A DNA stretch of 64,000 nucleotides from Murimonas intestini. GTDB taxonomy: Bacteria; Bacillota; Clostridia; Lachnospirales; Lachnospiraceae. The notes under the pieces were generated by a model, which was not told the DNA's origin, ran no database searches, and saw nothing but the letters and a program-made list of their open reading frames with translations. Shown here in pieces: positions 8,600-18,023 of this stretch; within the stretch, counting starts at the first letter, position 1, and every line of letters begins with the position of its first letter. Location: the NCBI GenBank assembly GCA_003148945.1, contig QGGY01000001.1, forward strand, positions 186,001-250,000, given 5' to 3'. A program made the translations under genes and the position numbers.

Positions 8600-9541
8600 A
8601 TGGCAGAGACAATCGTAAGGATAGAGAATTTAGTAAAGAGATACAAAGAGCTGGTGGCGCTTGACCATCTGAATCTGGAGATAAAAGAGGGGGAAGTCTT
8701 CGGACTGCTGGGGCCCAACGGTTCAGGGAAGACAACAGCAATAAACTGCCTTCTCTCCCTGTTAAAATATGATAAAGGAAAGATCCAGGTATTTGGAAGG
8801 CCTATGGAGCCGGATACCTATGAGTCTAAACGCAATATAGGCGTTGTCATGCAGAATGTGGCAGTATTTGAAGAACTGACAGTGTATGAGAACATTGACT
8901 ATTTCTGCGGACTTTATGTGACTTCAAAGGCTGAGAGGAAAAATATGGTGGAAGAAGCCATCGATTTTGTGGGGCTTCAGGAATTCAGAAAATTTTATCC
9001 TAAAAAACTCTCCGGAGGCCTGCTCAGAAGGCTGAACATTGCCTGCGGCATAGCGCACAGGCCCAGACTCATCATTATGGATGAACCTACCGTGGCGGTG
9101 GACCCCCAGAGCCGGAATAAGATCCTGGAAGGTATACTGAAGCTGAACAGCCAGGGGGCTACAATCATCTATACGTCACATTATATGGAAGAGGTGGAGC
9201 AGATCTGCAGCCGGATCGCTATCATGGATAAAGGCCAGGTCATAGCCCTGGGGACAAAGGAAGAACTGAAAAAAATGATAAAAGAGGGCGAGACTATCCA
9301 GGTTGATCTTATGGAACTTTCAGAAGAAGCACTCACCGAGATCGGCAAAATGCCGCATGTATATTCGGCTGTATATGAGGATAATCTGCTCACGGTGCGC
9401 TGCAGCGGCGGCAGGCATAATGTGATCCGTATCCTGAATTACCTTCAGGAGCAGGGAGTTTCATTCGGCCAGGTATACACGAAGCTGCCTACGCTAAATG
9501 ATATTTTCCTGGAAATCACAGGAAAAGAACTCAGGGATTAA
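8600..9541 (+). CDS. ABC-2 exporter ATP-binding protein
   Basis: 313-residue single ATPase domain: Walker A GPNGSGKT (about 40), Q-loop in GVVMQNVAVF, signature KLSGGLLRRL, Walker B LIIMDEPT, H-loop YTSHYMEE; the last 90 residues form the accessory domain of DrrA/CcmA-like exporters. It heads a three-gene operon with two ABC-2 permeases and lies opposite the two-component operon that probably controls it. Drug, peptide or lipid export is inferred from the family; the substrate is unknown. Confidence 0.92.
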   Translation: MAETIVRIENLVKRYKELVALDHLNLEIKEGEVFGLLGPNGSGKTTAINCLLSLLKYDKGKIQVFGRPMEPDTYESKRNIGVVMQNVAVFEELTVYENIDYFCGLYVTSKAERKNMVEEAIDFVGLQEFRKFYPKKLSGGLLRRLNIACGIAHRPRLIIMDEPTVAVDPQSRNKILEGILKLNSQGATIIYTSHYMEEVEQICSRIAIMDKGQVIALGTKEELKKMIKEGETIQVDLMELSEEALTEIGKMPHVYSAVYEDNLLTVRCSGGRHNVIRILNYLQEQGVSFGQVYTKLPTLNDIFLEITGKELRD

Positions 9542-9551
9542 GGAGGAGCTT

Positions 9552-10685
9552 ATGTTTGGTCATATATTCAAATACAGGTTTAAAAGCATGATACGCTGCT
9601 TTGATGTGATTTTCTGGACTCTGGCTTTTCCTCTCCTGCTGTCTTTATTTTTCTATTTTGGATTCGGCAGTTTTTTTGAATCGAAGGAACAGTTCCATGT
9701 GATCCCGGCAGCAGTAGTTGTGGAAAAAGAGAACCCCTATATCAGCCAGCTGTTTGAGGAGCTTTCAGTAAAGGGAGAAGACCAGATGCTTGAGCTTACC
9801 TTTACAGACAGAGAAGAGGCGGAGAGGCTTCTGAGTGATGAAAAAGTCGAAGGTATTTTCACAGAAGGTGATGAGCTTGGCCTGATATTTAAGAAAAACG
9901 GGCTGTCGCAGAGTATCTTAAAGGCCATCGCAGACAATTATGCCCAGGTGAGCGCCCTGATAAAAGAGAGGGCGGTGTCTGATCCTGCGGAGGCAGCTTT
10001 CATGTTGCAGAGTATAACTGAGGATATCAGCCTCAATAAGGAGATCACTTATACAGGAGGAAATATGGATTCCATGCTGCAGTATTTCTATGCATTGCTG
10101 GCCATGACCTGTCTGTACGGCAGTTTCAGCGGGCTTATCAATGCAGAGCAGCTTCAGGCGAATCTCTCACCCCTGGCAGCGCGCAAGGTAGCGGCACCAG
10201 CGCACAGAATGAAAATGATACTGGGGGAATTTTCGGCATCAGTCCTGCTGCAGACTGCCATAATATTCATTGTGATCCTGTTTCTGAGGTTCGTTTTGGG
10301 CATTGATTTTGGAAACAGATTCCTGCCTGTTATCCCCCTGGCTTTTGCAGGGTCCATCCTTGGTGTCTCTTTTGGATTCTTTATAGGATGTATTGGAAAA
10401 GCAAGCGCTCAGCTGAAAAACTATCTGATGATAGCTGCATGTATGGTTCTCAGTTTTCTGAGCGGCCTGATGATAGGCGATATCAAGATGTGGCTGGAAC
10501 GCTCATGCCCTATAATAAACAGGCTTAATCCGGCAGCGCTGATCGCAGATGCATTTTACTCTTTGAATATCTATGACAGCTATGGCAGATACCTGGCCAA
10601 TCTGGCGGGGATCCTGATCTATGCCGCTGTATTCTGTATTGGCGGGTTTATGCTGGCAAGGAGGAAAAAGTATGCAAGTCTTTAA
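9552..10685 (+). CDS. ABC-2 type permease
   Basis: 378 residues. One N-terminal helix, a large extracytoplasmic segment (about 40-180) and five to six C-terminal helices, the layout of ABC-2 (YhfE/NatB-type) permeases. ATG 9552 is chosen because AGGAGG precedes it by six bases; an upstream in-frame start would overlap the ATPase gene without an RBS. Works with the ATPase upstream and with the second permease, whose start lies 14 bases inside this gene. Confidence 0.88.
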   Translation: MFGHIFKYRFKSMIRCFDVIFWTLAFPLLLSLFFYFGFGSFFESKEQFHVIPAAVVVEKENPYISQLFEELSVKGEDQMLELTFTDREEAERLLSDEKVEGIFTEGDELGLIFKKNGLSQSILKAIADNYAQVSALIKERAVSDPAEAAFMLQSITEDISLNKEITYTGGNMDSMLQYFYALLAMTCLYGSFSGLINAEQLQANLSPLAARKVAAPAHRMKMILGEFSASVLLQTAIIFIVILFLRFVLGIDFGNRFLPVIPLAFAGSILGVSFGFFIGCIGKASAQLKNYLMIAACMVLSFLSGLMIGDIKMWLERSCPIINRLNPAALIADAFYSLNIYDSYGRYLANLAGILIYAAVFCIGGFMLARRKKYASL

Positions 10686-11826
10686 ATGTTTCTTTAAAAT
10701 CGTAAAAAAGAATGCTGTGGGGATGGGTATTTATTTTGGCGTCTTTCTTCTGCTGTCGATTTTTATGTCACAGTTTACGGCAGACACACAGAAGGTGCAG
10801 TATGAAGATGCAAGACTCTCCATAGCTGTCATAGACAGAGACGGCAGTGAAGCATCCCGCGCCCTCACAGAATATATGGGAAACAGGCATGATCTGGTGG
10901 AACTCAATGACGAGAAAGAAGAAATACAGGATGCACTGTTTGCCAGACTTGTGGAATATGTGCTGATCATACCGGAAGGGTTTGGAGAAGGCCTGGCCTC
11001 TGAGGATCCGGTGCAGACAGAGAATTTGAAGGTACCAGGTTCGTATACAGGATATCTTGTTGATAACCAGATAGAAGCTTACCTGAAATATCTGAGGATA
11101 TATCTGCAGAGCGGCGAGTCTGTTCCAAATGCATCAGACAGGGCAGAAGAGGTCCTGTCAAATACAGCCAAGGTAGCGATGCAGGACATGACTGTCCTGT
11201 CAGATATGAGGTCGGTATTTTACTATACGCAGTATCTGCCTTTTGTATTTATTGCGATACTGGCAGTGGGAATATCCGCGCCTCTCAGCGTTTTTGTAAA
11301 GAAAGACATTAAAATGCGCAACGACTGCGGCGCTCTGTCACTCAGGGGCAGGAATATACAAATGCTCTCAGCATTTATGGCTTCCGCAGGTATTGTTTGG
11401 CTGGTTTTTGCAGTGGTAGGCTTCTTTTTGTATAACAAAGAATTAGACTCTCCCGGCATACCCTATACTTTGCTTAATTCCATAGCTGTTCTGCTTGTTT
11501 CGGCATCACTGGCATTTCTGGTAGGTATGAATATAAAGAATGAAAATGCAAAGTGGGCCATGGTAAACGTGTTTTCACTGGGTCTTAGTTTCCTGGGGGG
11601 AGTATTTGTGCCCCAGCAGATGATGGATGAAAAAATACTCATGGTAGCCAGGTTTATGCCCACGTACTGGTATGTGAAAAATAATTCGCTGCTGGGAACG
11701 GCGGCAGTCATTACTGACAGCATAAAAACTCAGTTCTGGGTGGGAATACTCATACAGCTGGGATTTGCAGCGGCTATTTTTACAGCAGGGCTTGTGTTTA
11801 CAAAGGTAAAGGAAGGAAATAACTAA
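10672..11826 (+). CDS. ABC-2 type permease, second subunit
   Basis: 384 residues with the same plan as the preceding permease: one N-terminal helix (FFKIVKKNAVGMGIYFGVFL), an extracytoplasmic domain (about 35-185) and C-terminal helices. Start ATG 10672 follows GGAGGAAAAAG and overlaps the first permease by 14 bp, so translation is coupled. The two permeases probably form a heterodimer over the single ATPase. A terminator follows. Confidence 0.88.
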   Translation: MQVFKCFFKIVKKNAVGMGIYFGVFLLLSIFMSQFTADTQKVQYEDARLSIAVIDRDGSEASRALTEYMGNRHDLVELNDEKEEIQDALFARLVEYVLIIPEGFGEGLASEDPVQTENLKVPGSYTGYLVDNQIEAYLKYLRIYLQSGESVPNASDRAEEVLSNTAKVAMQDMTVLSDMRSVFYYTQYLPFVFIAILAVGISAPLSVFVKKDIKMRNDCGALSLRGRNIQMLSAFMASAGIVWLVFAVVGFFLYNKELDSPGIPYTLLNSIAVLLVSASLAFLVGMNIKNENAKWAMVNVFSLGLSFLGGVFVPQQMMDEKILMVARFMPTYWYVKNNSLLGTAAVITDSIKTQFWVGILIQLGFAAAIFTAGLVFTKVKEGNN

Positions 11827-11847
11827 AAATAGGGCAGGACCCCAATT

Positions 11848-11891
11848 AAAGACCGCAGTGTGATGATGTTGTTCATCATGCTGCGGTCTTT
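11848..11891 (+). terminator. terminator after the ABC-2 operon
   Basis: Perfect 11-bp arms AAAGACCGCAG (11848-11858) and CTGCGGTCTTT (11881-11891), with a further TGATGA/TCATCA pairing inside. Confidence 0.8.
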
Positions 11892-11918
11892 AAAATATTG
11901 AAAATAGGTATTGAAAAA

Positions 11919-11943
11919 TTATATTATATGATATATAATATAA
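11919..11943. promoter_or_regulatory. 25-bp AT palindrome, candidate PadR operator
   Basis: Perfect 11-bp arms TTATATTATAT and ATATAATATAA around GAT, about 95 bp before the padR-type gene, within an AT-only stretch that must also hold the promoter. Autoregulation is typical of PadR proteins; binding here is inferred. Confidence 0.4.
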
Positions 11944-12035
11944 AAATATAAAACATATATAACACAATTACATATACTAATAATTAAAGATATTATACAG
12001 TATATGCGAAATGCTTACGCAAAGGAGGCGGTAAG

Positions 12036-12362
12036 ATGACATACCAGTTGGGTGTTTCTCTCCTGGATGCGATGGTCCTTTCTATTATTTCAAGAGGCGA
12101 CGCTTATGGATATTCTATTTCACAAAAGCTTAAGTCAGTAACTGATATGAAGGATTCAGCCCTCTATCCTGTACTGCGGCGGCTGCAGCAGGCGGGTTTT
12201 TTGGGGACGTATGACCAGCCCTTCCAGGGAAGGAACAGAAAGTATTACTACATTACAGAATCAGGCAAGGCACAGCAGGATTTTTATGTGAAAGAATGGA
12301 TGAGCTTCAGGGATGAGGTAGAAGGAATCATGTTAGGAGGGAAAGAGAATGAGCAGGGATGA
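12036..12362 (+). CDS. PadR-family transcriptional regulator
   Basis: 108 residues, the size of PadR subfamily 2: winged helix with LLDAMVLSIISRGDAYGYSI at the start, SALYPVLRRLQQAGFL as recognition and wing part, and KYYYITESGKAQQ in the wing. RBS AAAGGAGG. First gene of a tight three-gene operon with DUF1700 and DUF4097 proteins, a recurrent set in Firmicutes. The last 14 bp overlap the next gene. Probably represses its own operon from the palindrome upstream. Confidence 0.93.
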   Translation: MTYQLGVSLLDAMVLSIISRGDAYGYSISQKLKSVTDMKDSALYPVLRRLQQAGFLGTYDQPFQGRNRKYYYITESGKAQQDFYVKEWMSFRDEVEGIMLGGKENEQG

Positions 12363-12933
12363 GTATCTGAGGATCCTGGCAAGGGAGCTGAGCAGGCTGC
12401 CAAAAGAGGAATTTGACAGGGCGATGGAATACTATACAGAATATTTTGAGGAAGCAGGGCCGGAGAATGCCGAGGCGGTTATGGCAGACCTGGGTTCCCC
12501 GGTGGAAGTGGCCAGGGAAATCATCAGGGAGACAGCTCTAAAAAGAATGGATGAGCCGATAAAGTCAATGAAAAAAGGATTCAGTTCTATCTGGATCGTC
12601 ATATTAGCTATATTTGCAGCGCCAATTGCACTGCCCGTGGCAATCCTGCTGCTGGCTGTACTGGTAATGCTGCTGGCAGCTGGGGTCATAGTACTGGCAG
12701 GGATGGTAATAGCAGGGCTGGGAAGTGTGGCTTTAGGCATTGTGTCCATCGGAGCGGGGATATCTATGCTGGCCCAGTCGGTGCCGTCCGGGATCGCTGT
12801 CATTGGCATGGGGCTGCTGGCAGCCGGCACAGGCATATTGGTGGCAATGGCAATGGCATTTATAGTTAAGTGGATATTCAGGGGTGTGCGTGCGATATTC
12901 CGCAGGATATTAAGAGGGAGGAAGAAGAAATGA
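12349..12933 (+). CDS. DUF1700 (HAAS-domain) membrane protein
   Basis: 194 residues. The N-terminal helical HAAS segment (about 1-65: EYLRILARELSRLPKEE, YYTEYFEEAG) is followed by an amphipathic linker and three or four Gly/Ala/Val-rich membrane helices (about 78-180), then a basic tail RRILRGRKKK. The family is known to accompany PadR regulators and is thought to act in envelope-stress signalling; the mechanism is not established. Overlaps both neighbours (14 bp and ATGA). Confidence 0.9.
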   Translation: MSRDEYLRILARELSRLPKEEFDRAMEYYTEYFEEAGPENAEAVMADLGSPVEVAREIIRETALKRMDEPIKSMKKGFSSIWIVILAIFAAPIALPVAILLLAVLVMLLAAGVIVLAGMVIAGLGSVALGIVSIGAGISMLAQSVPSGIAVIGMGLLAAGTGILVAMAMAFIVKWIFRGVRAIFRRILRGRKKK

Positions 12934-14114
12934 AAAAGTATATAAAAGTCCTTTTAATTATATCAGGATGCCTGGTGCTCTCAGGCGGGATCATGTTGTC
13001 GGCCGGCGTGGCACTTGGCGGAAGACCGGGTTTTGTGATCACCAGGGATGGGGTCAGGAGTGAAGATAAAGAGGGTGATTTTATTGAGAAGGAAGAAGAA
13101 GACCTGAGGAATATCACATCCCTTGATTTAAAATCATGGTCCGGCAATATTGAAATAGTGGAAAGTGATAAGTTTAAAGTCGAGTATGGATATTGGGAGG
13201 ACTATACAGATCCTCTGTATGAGATCATAGACGGAAAGCTGACTCTGAAACTGAGCGAGAAGAGAGGATACCGTCAGTCAGTTTTCACCGGAGTATATTT
13301 TGGCGGGAGCTGGGAAGGCAAAAATAAAGAGGATTATATCAAGCTGTATGTTCCTTCTAATATAAAATTTGAAGAAATTTTGATAGATTCAAAGTATAAC
13401 GACCTGCATATGAATGCAGTGGATACGAAGCAATTGATTCTGAAAGCTGATTACAGTGATATCAGCCTGGATGGAATCAAGGCAGGCAGTATGGATATCA
13501 GCAGCGGCTATGGTGAATTGCAGGCGAAAAACTGCAGCTTCCAGATGGCTGACCTGAAGATGGACTACGGCAATGCAAAGCTTTCAGACAGTGAGATAGG
13601 AGAAACCCAGATAGCTGCAAAATATGGGGAAGTATATATAAGCAGTGTGAAAGCCGGCAGCCTGAAGGTAGGAGCTGATTATGGAACTGTCAGTATAAAG
13701 GATGTAATAAACACAAATGACAAGAAGGAATTAGAGACGCTGGAATTGAGTGCCGAATACGGTGACCTGGAGTTGAATCATGTAAAGGCTGAAACACTCA
13801 GTCTGAATGCTGAAAGCGGAAATGTGAGCAGCAATGAGGTGACAATTGGCACAGGCGTAATACAGGGGGACTACTGTGATATACGTTTCCGTGAGCTGAC
13901 AGTCCAGAATCTGGATGTGGAGGATGATTATGGTGATATCAGGCTTGAACTGACTGGGGATGAGGATGATTATGACTTCCTGCTGAAAGCAGGCTATGGT
14001 GAGATCAGTCTGAATGGCAGCAACACAGAGGGAACTTTGGAGCGCCAGAAGAACAGGAAGAACAGCATATCTGTCAAGGGTGACAGCTCTGATATTACGA
14101 TCCATACAAACTAA
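12930..14114 (+). CDS. DUF4097 beta-solenoid protein, membrane-anchored
   Basis: 394 residues. ATG 12930 overlaps the DUF1700 stop (ATGA) and has RBS GGAGGAAG. One N-terminal helix (about 6-28) acts as signal/anchor, then an extracytoplasmic beta repeat domain. At least six repeats carry a Tyr-Gly-acidic turn: GYGELQ, DYGNAK, KYGEVY, DYGTVS, EYGDLE, DYGDIR, GYGEIS, spaced roughly 20-25 residues, fitting the parallel beta-helix known for the family. A role as surface or stress sensor partner of DUF1700 is inference. Confidence 0.88.
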   Translation: MKKYIKVLLIISGCLVLSGGIMLSAGVALGGRPGFVITRDGVRSEDKEGDFIEKEEEDLRNITSLDLKSWSGNIEIVESDKFKVEYGYWEDYTDPLYEIIDGKLTLKLSEKRGYRQSVFTGVYFGGSWEGKNKEDYIKLYVPSNIKFEEILIDSKYNDLHMNAVDTKQLILKADYSDISLDGIKAGSMDISSGYGELQAKNCSFQMADLKMDYGNAKLSDSEIGETQIAAKYGEVYISSVKAGSLKVGADYGTVSIKDVINTNDKKELETLELSAEYGDLELNHVKAETLSLNAESGNVSSNEVTIGTGVIQGDYCDIRFRELTVQNLDVEDDYGDIRLELTGDEDDYDFLLKAGYGEISLNGSNTEGTLERQKNRKNSISVKGDSSDITIHTN

Positions 14115-14216
14115 GCCTGATCAGGGGATAAAAGCATTTAAAACTTTATATTAAATTGATATTTTGTTGAAAAGTGGAGTGTAGAATCGAAGTATAAATC
14201 AGGGAGGAAGCGTAAA

Positions 14217-15239
14217 ATGAAGATTTTATCAGTCATTGTACCTTGTTATAACTCACAGAGCTACATGGAGCATGCCATACTGACGCTGCTCTCAGGCGGT
14301 GAAGATGTAGAGATCCTGCTTATTGATGACGGTTCTGCAGACGGCACTCTGAATCTGGCGAAAAAGTATGAGAGCATGCATCCTGATATTATAAGAGTCA
14401 TTCACCAGGAAAACAAAGGTCATGGGGGCGCGCTGAACACAGGCATTGAGGTGGCAGCCGGAGCTTATTTAAAAGTTGTGGACAGCGATGACTGGGTGAA
14501 TGTAGATGCATATCTGAAAATACTGGATGAGCTTAAGAATGTAGTCAGGAACAATGAGCCGCTGGATATGCTTTTGTCTAACTTTGTGTATGAAAAGCAG
14601 GGGGCAAAGAGGAAGAAGGTAATTCATTACAGGCATTACCTGGACGACGACGGCTTGTTTATGTGGAGTGATATACGGGGCCTTCCGGTGACGAATTATC
14701 TCATGATGCATTCCATTATTTACAGGACACAGATCCTGAAAAAATGCGGTCTGAAACTGCCGGAGCACACTTTTTATGTTGACAGCCTCTATGCTTTTGT
14801 TCCTCTGTCTCATGTGAGGACTATCAGGTACATGGATCTGAATTTTTACAGGTATTTCATAGGCAGGGAGGGACAGTCTGTCCAGGAAAAGGTGATGCTG
14901 ACAAGGCTGCCCCAGCACGAGAGAGTAACAAAGCTGATGATCGACGCTATGGTCCAGGCGGAGCCTGACGTTCATGATAAGGCATTGAGGAAGACCATGC
15001 GGAACAATCTGGCTCTTACAATTGCCGTTGACAGCATCATGTCCATGCTGGAGGATACAAAGGAGAACCGTCAGAACAGAAAAAATATCTGGCTGTACCT
15101 CAGGGAGAGTGATAAAAGGCTGTACCGGAAGATACGGATGAGTCCGCTGGGTATCGGAGTGAATATGCCAGGCTGGCTGGGCAGAAAGGCAGCTGTGGGA
15201 TGCTACCATCTGCTGCAGAGACTTTATGGATTTAACTGA
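14217..15239 (+). CDS. GT-A glycosyltransferase, family 2
   Basis: 340 residues. N-terminal GT-A fold: SVIVPCYNSQSYMEHAI, IDDGSADGT, QENKGHGGALNTGI and the metal-binding DSDDW (about 87-91). No membrane helix apart from possible interface segments, so a cytoplasmic enzyme adding sugar to a lipid, wall or surface carrier; donor and acceptor are unknown. RBS GGGAGG before ATG 14217. Followed 17 bp later by a CmpB-like membrane protein in the same direction; no polysaccharide cluster surrounds it. Confidence 0.9.
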   Translation: MKILSVIVPCYNSQSYMEHAILTLLSGGEDVEILLIDDGSADGTLNLAKKYESMHPDIIRVIHQENKGHGGALNTGIEVAAGAYLKVVDSDDWVNVDAYLKILDELKNVVRNNEPLDMLLSNFVYEKQGAKRKKVIHYRHYLDDDGLFMWSDIRGLPVTNYLMMHSIIYRTQILKKCGLKLPEHTFYVDSLYAFVPLSHVRTIRYMDLNFYRYFIGREGQSVQEKVMLTRLPQHERVTKLMIDAMVQAEPDVHDKALRKTMRNNLALTIAVDSIMSMLEDTKENRQNRKNIWLYLRESDKRLYRKIRMSPLGIGVNMPGWLGRKAAVGCYHLLQRLYGFN

Positions 15240-15256
15240 CAGGAGGATTGAAGGAA

Positions 15257-15901
15257 ATGAGAGAGAGATTTGCAAAGGGATTCAACTTGTATAAGGTATT
15301 CTGGATTTTTATGGTAGGAGGAGTATTGGGATGCATAGTGGAGACCATCTGGTGTTACTTTGCTTTTGGAGAATTGTCGAGCCGCACCAGTAACGTATTT
15401 CTTCCTTTCAGCACGGTATGGGGTCTGGGATGCGCCCTGTTCAGTGTTTTCTTACATAACAGTAAAGACAGCCGTACCTGGGTGGTCTTCATAAAGGGAT
15501 ATCTGCTGGGAGGGGTATTCGAGTTTCTCTGCGGGTGGGTGTGCCAGATCGCACTGGGCGTAACTTTCTGGGATTATACTGGCCTTCCGCTTAGTATAGG
15601 GAATTATGTGAATCTGATATTCTGCGCTTTCTGGGGACTGGTGGCGATCGCCTGGGTAAAATGGGTCTATCCATTCTTTACCAGGATGATAGAAAAAATT
15701 CCTAAAAAAACAGGCGTCATCCTGACCTGGATCATGGTCTGCTTTATGATCGTGACAGCCAGTATTTCAGGAACTGCGCTGCTGAGAATGAGTGCCCGTT
15801 CAGCCAATAAACCGCCCAGGAATGTGGTGGAGAGGTCACTTGATAAGTATTATCCGGATACTGTGCTGATGAAGTACTTTCCCAAGATGAAGCCTGTTTA
15901 A
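15257..15901 (+). CDS. CmpB-like (putative ABC transporter type IV) membrane protein
   Basis: 214 residues with five or six membrane helices. The segment GGVLGCIVETIWCYFAFGEL, FLPFSTVWGLGC and GGVFEFLCGW match the PF06541 pattern (putative ABC-transporter type IV), whose function is unproven. ATG 15257 is preferred to TTG 15248 because AGGAGG (15241-15246) would sit on top of the TTG. Likely cotranscribed with the glycosyltransferase; a terminator follows. Confidence 0.75.
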   Translation: MRERFAKGFNLYKVFWIFMVGGVLGCIVETIWCYFAFGELSSRTSNVFLPFSTVWGLGCALFSVFLHNSKDSRTWVVFIKGYLLGGVFEFLCGWVCQIALGVTFWDYTGLPLSIGNYVNLIFCAFWGLVAIAWVKWVYPFFTRMIEKIPKKTGVILTWIMVCFMIVTASISGTALLRMSARSANKPPRNVVERSLDKYYPDTVLMKYFPKMKPV

Positions 15902-15914
15902 TACCCTTTATAAT

Positions 15915-15960
15915 AAAGTCATTTGGAAATATCCTTCTGGGATTCCCAAATGGCTTTTTT
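15915..15960 (+). terminator. terminator after the CmpB-like gene
   Basis: AAAGTCATTTGG pairs with CCAAATGGCTTT (one G-U), followed by a run of six T. Confidence 0.8.
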
Positions 15961-16073
15961 GATGCAAAGATATTTGTTTGTTTTATCAGCTGGATATATC
16001 TATAATTGTTGTTTTGTGATAAGATATAACACATAAATAAAACATATCCGGAATTTTCCAGGAGAGGTATGGC

Positions 16074-18023
16074 ATGAAGAAGATATTTAACAGATTACGT
16101 GGAAAGGCTGTTCTTATTTTTTTAGGAATTGCACTTATATTAACAGGAGTACTTTCAGGAAATACAATAAAAGGTCTTCAGGGAAATGCGCGTGTTATCA
16201 ATTATACAGGTATCGTTCGCGGGGCAACACAAAGACTGATCAAAAAGGAGCTTAATCATGTGCCGGATGACGGTCTGATCGCCAGGCTGGACGGGATACT
16301 GGAAGGACTGGCAAAGGGCAGCAGTGAGTTTGATCTGATATGCCTTGAGTGTCCGGAGTACCAGGAACTGCTCACAGAAATGCTGGGAGAGTGGACTGAG
16401 ATTAAAAAAGAGATCTTGAACTTCAGGAATGGAAGAGAAGGAGATCTGCTTTTTAGCCTGAGTGAGGATTATTTTGAACTGGCGGACAGGACTGTTCTGG
16501 CAGCAGAGGTATTTACTGAGAAAAGTGTCCAGAATACAAAATATGCCCTCATCTATGTAAACGGCATATGCATTCTGCTGGCAGTTTGCAGCGCTTTGTC
16601 AGCCTTCTGGCAGGATAAAAGAAGACGGAAGCTTGATGAGGCTGAACAGGAGAACAAAAGGAAAAGCGAGCATCTTTCAAAAATGTTTCAGCAGGTGTTA
16701 ACGCCGATGAATGAAATCTCTGAGCTGATGTATATATCAGACATAGATACATATGAGTTATTGTTTATTAATAATGCAGGAAGGGAGACGTTTCAGTGTG
16801 ATGAAAGGGAGGGTGTTAAATGCTATGAGCTGATACAGGGAAGAGATGAGCCTTGTCCTTTTTGTACCTCACCTTTATTAAAAACAGATGAGAATTATAC
16901 CTGGGAATATACGAACCCCATTACTAAGCGTCACTATCTGCTGAAAGACAGACTGGTTGAGTGGGAAGGACGTCCGGCGAGAATGGAGATTGCCTTTGAT
17001 ATAACGGAGACTGCTAATGAAAAGATAGAACTTCAAAAGCGCGTGGACATGGATAAGATCATGGTGGATTGTATAAGGGAGCTGTACCGCAACCATAATT
17101 TTTCAGAGGCGGCCTTTTACGTACTGGAACAGGCAGGAAAGTTGTTCATGGCTGACCGGGCATATATTATAGTTTTCCATGGCGAGTATTTTTCTAATAC
17201 TTCAGAATGGTGCAGGGAGGGAATCGAGCCTCAGAAAGAAAATCTCCAAAATATACCAAAGGCTGAATATGAAGCCTGGTTTGAACTTTTTCAAAACAGA
17301 GAAAATCTCATTATAGAGGACGTGGACAGCCTGAAGGAAACTATGTCGGAAGGATATGAAATACTGGAAAAACAGGGAATCAGGAGTGTAGTCCTCGTTC
17401 CGCTGGAACGCGGGGGAGAGGTGAGCGGCTGTATAGGCCTGGATAATCCGCCGGCAGGATTTATGGATAATGGGGTGTCTTTTCTGGAGGCGATCAGGTA
17501 TTTTTTAATGCTGGCAATGAAAAGAAATGAGGATGAGCAGGAGCTGTACAGGCTGAGCTATCAGGACACGCTCACATCATTTTATAACAGGAACCGTTAT
17601 ATGATAGATACAGAGGAGCTTGCCGTCAGGAATATTCCGGCAGGGGTGGTGTATCTGGACCTGAACGGGCTGAAAGAGATCAATGATATGTATGGACATG
17701 ATGCAGGTGATCTGGCGCTTAAAGAATGTGCCAGGACCATACAGAAGGCAGTTAAGACGGGAATGTTCTACCGTATAGGAGGCGATGAATTTGTCATTAT
17801 CTGTACGGGGATAGAAGAGGATGAATTTAACAGATATGTCTGTGAGTTAAAAGACAGCTTCAGAGATGAAAAGTGCCGTGCGGCCATAGGAAGCAAATGG
17901 ACAGAAAAAAGCAATAATATCCGGAGCGTGATAGCAGAGGCAGATAAAATGATGTATTCAGATAAGGAAGCTTACTATCAGGATCACGGGCCGACAGGCC
18001 GTTACCGGCACTATAGCCATTAA
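16074..18023 (+). CDS. membrane sensor diguanylate cyclase (PAS-GAF-GGDEF)
   Basis: 649 residues. TM1 (about 11-29), an extracytoplasmic PilJ-like helical sensor (30-157), TM2 (about 158-177), a PAS-like domain with Cys250 and CPFC (261-264), a GAF domain (about 340-505) and a C-terminal GGDEF domain with intact GGDEF at 569-573 and the DLNGLKEIND block. Should make cyclic di-GMP. No RxxD inhibitory site is seen five residues before GGDEF, so product inhibition may be absent. RBS GGAGAGG; monocistronic. The Cys cluster suggests metal or redox sensing (inference). Confidence 0.92.
   Translation: MKKIFNRLRGKAVLIFLGIALILTGVLSGNTIKGLQGNARVINYTGIVRGATQRLIKKELNHVPDDGLIARLDGILEGLAKGSSEFDLICLECPEYQELLTEMLGEWTEIKKEILNFRNGREGDLLFSLSEDYFELADRTVLAAEVFTEKSVQNTKYALIYVNGICILLAVCSALSAFWQDKRRRKLDEAEQENKRKSEHLSKMFQQVLTPMNEISELMYISDIDTYELLFINNAGRETFQCDEREGVKCYELIQGRDEPCPFCTSPLLKTDENYTWEYTNPITKRHYLLKDRLVEWEGRPARMEIAFDITETANEKIELQKRVDMDKIMVDCIRELYRNHNFSEAAFYVLEQAGKLFMADRAYIIVFHGEYFSNTSEWCREGIEPQKENLQNIPKAEYEAWFELFQNRENLIIEDVDSLKETMSEGYEILEKQGIRSVVLVPLERGGEVSGCIGLDNPPAGFMDNGVSFLEAIRYFLMLAMKRNEDEQELYRLSYQDTLTSFYNRNRYMIDTEELAVRNIPAGVVYLDLNGLKEINDMYGHDAGDLALKECARTIQKAVKTGMFYRIGGDEFVIICTGIEEDEFNRYVCELKDSFRDEKCRAAIGSKWTEKSNNIRSVIAEADKMMYSDKEAYYQDHGPTGRYRHYSH

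Noticed and set aside
14469-15275. 268-codon minus-strand frame opposite the glycosyltransferase
   Set aside because: Antisense shadow of a clear GT2 gene; His/Leu/Gln-rich translation without motifs and no RBS.
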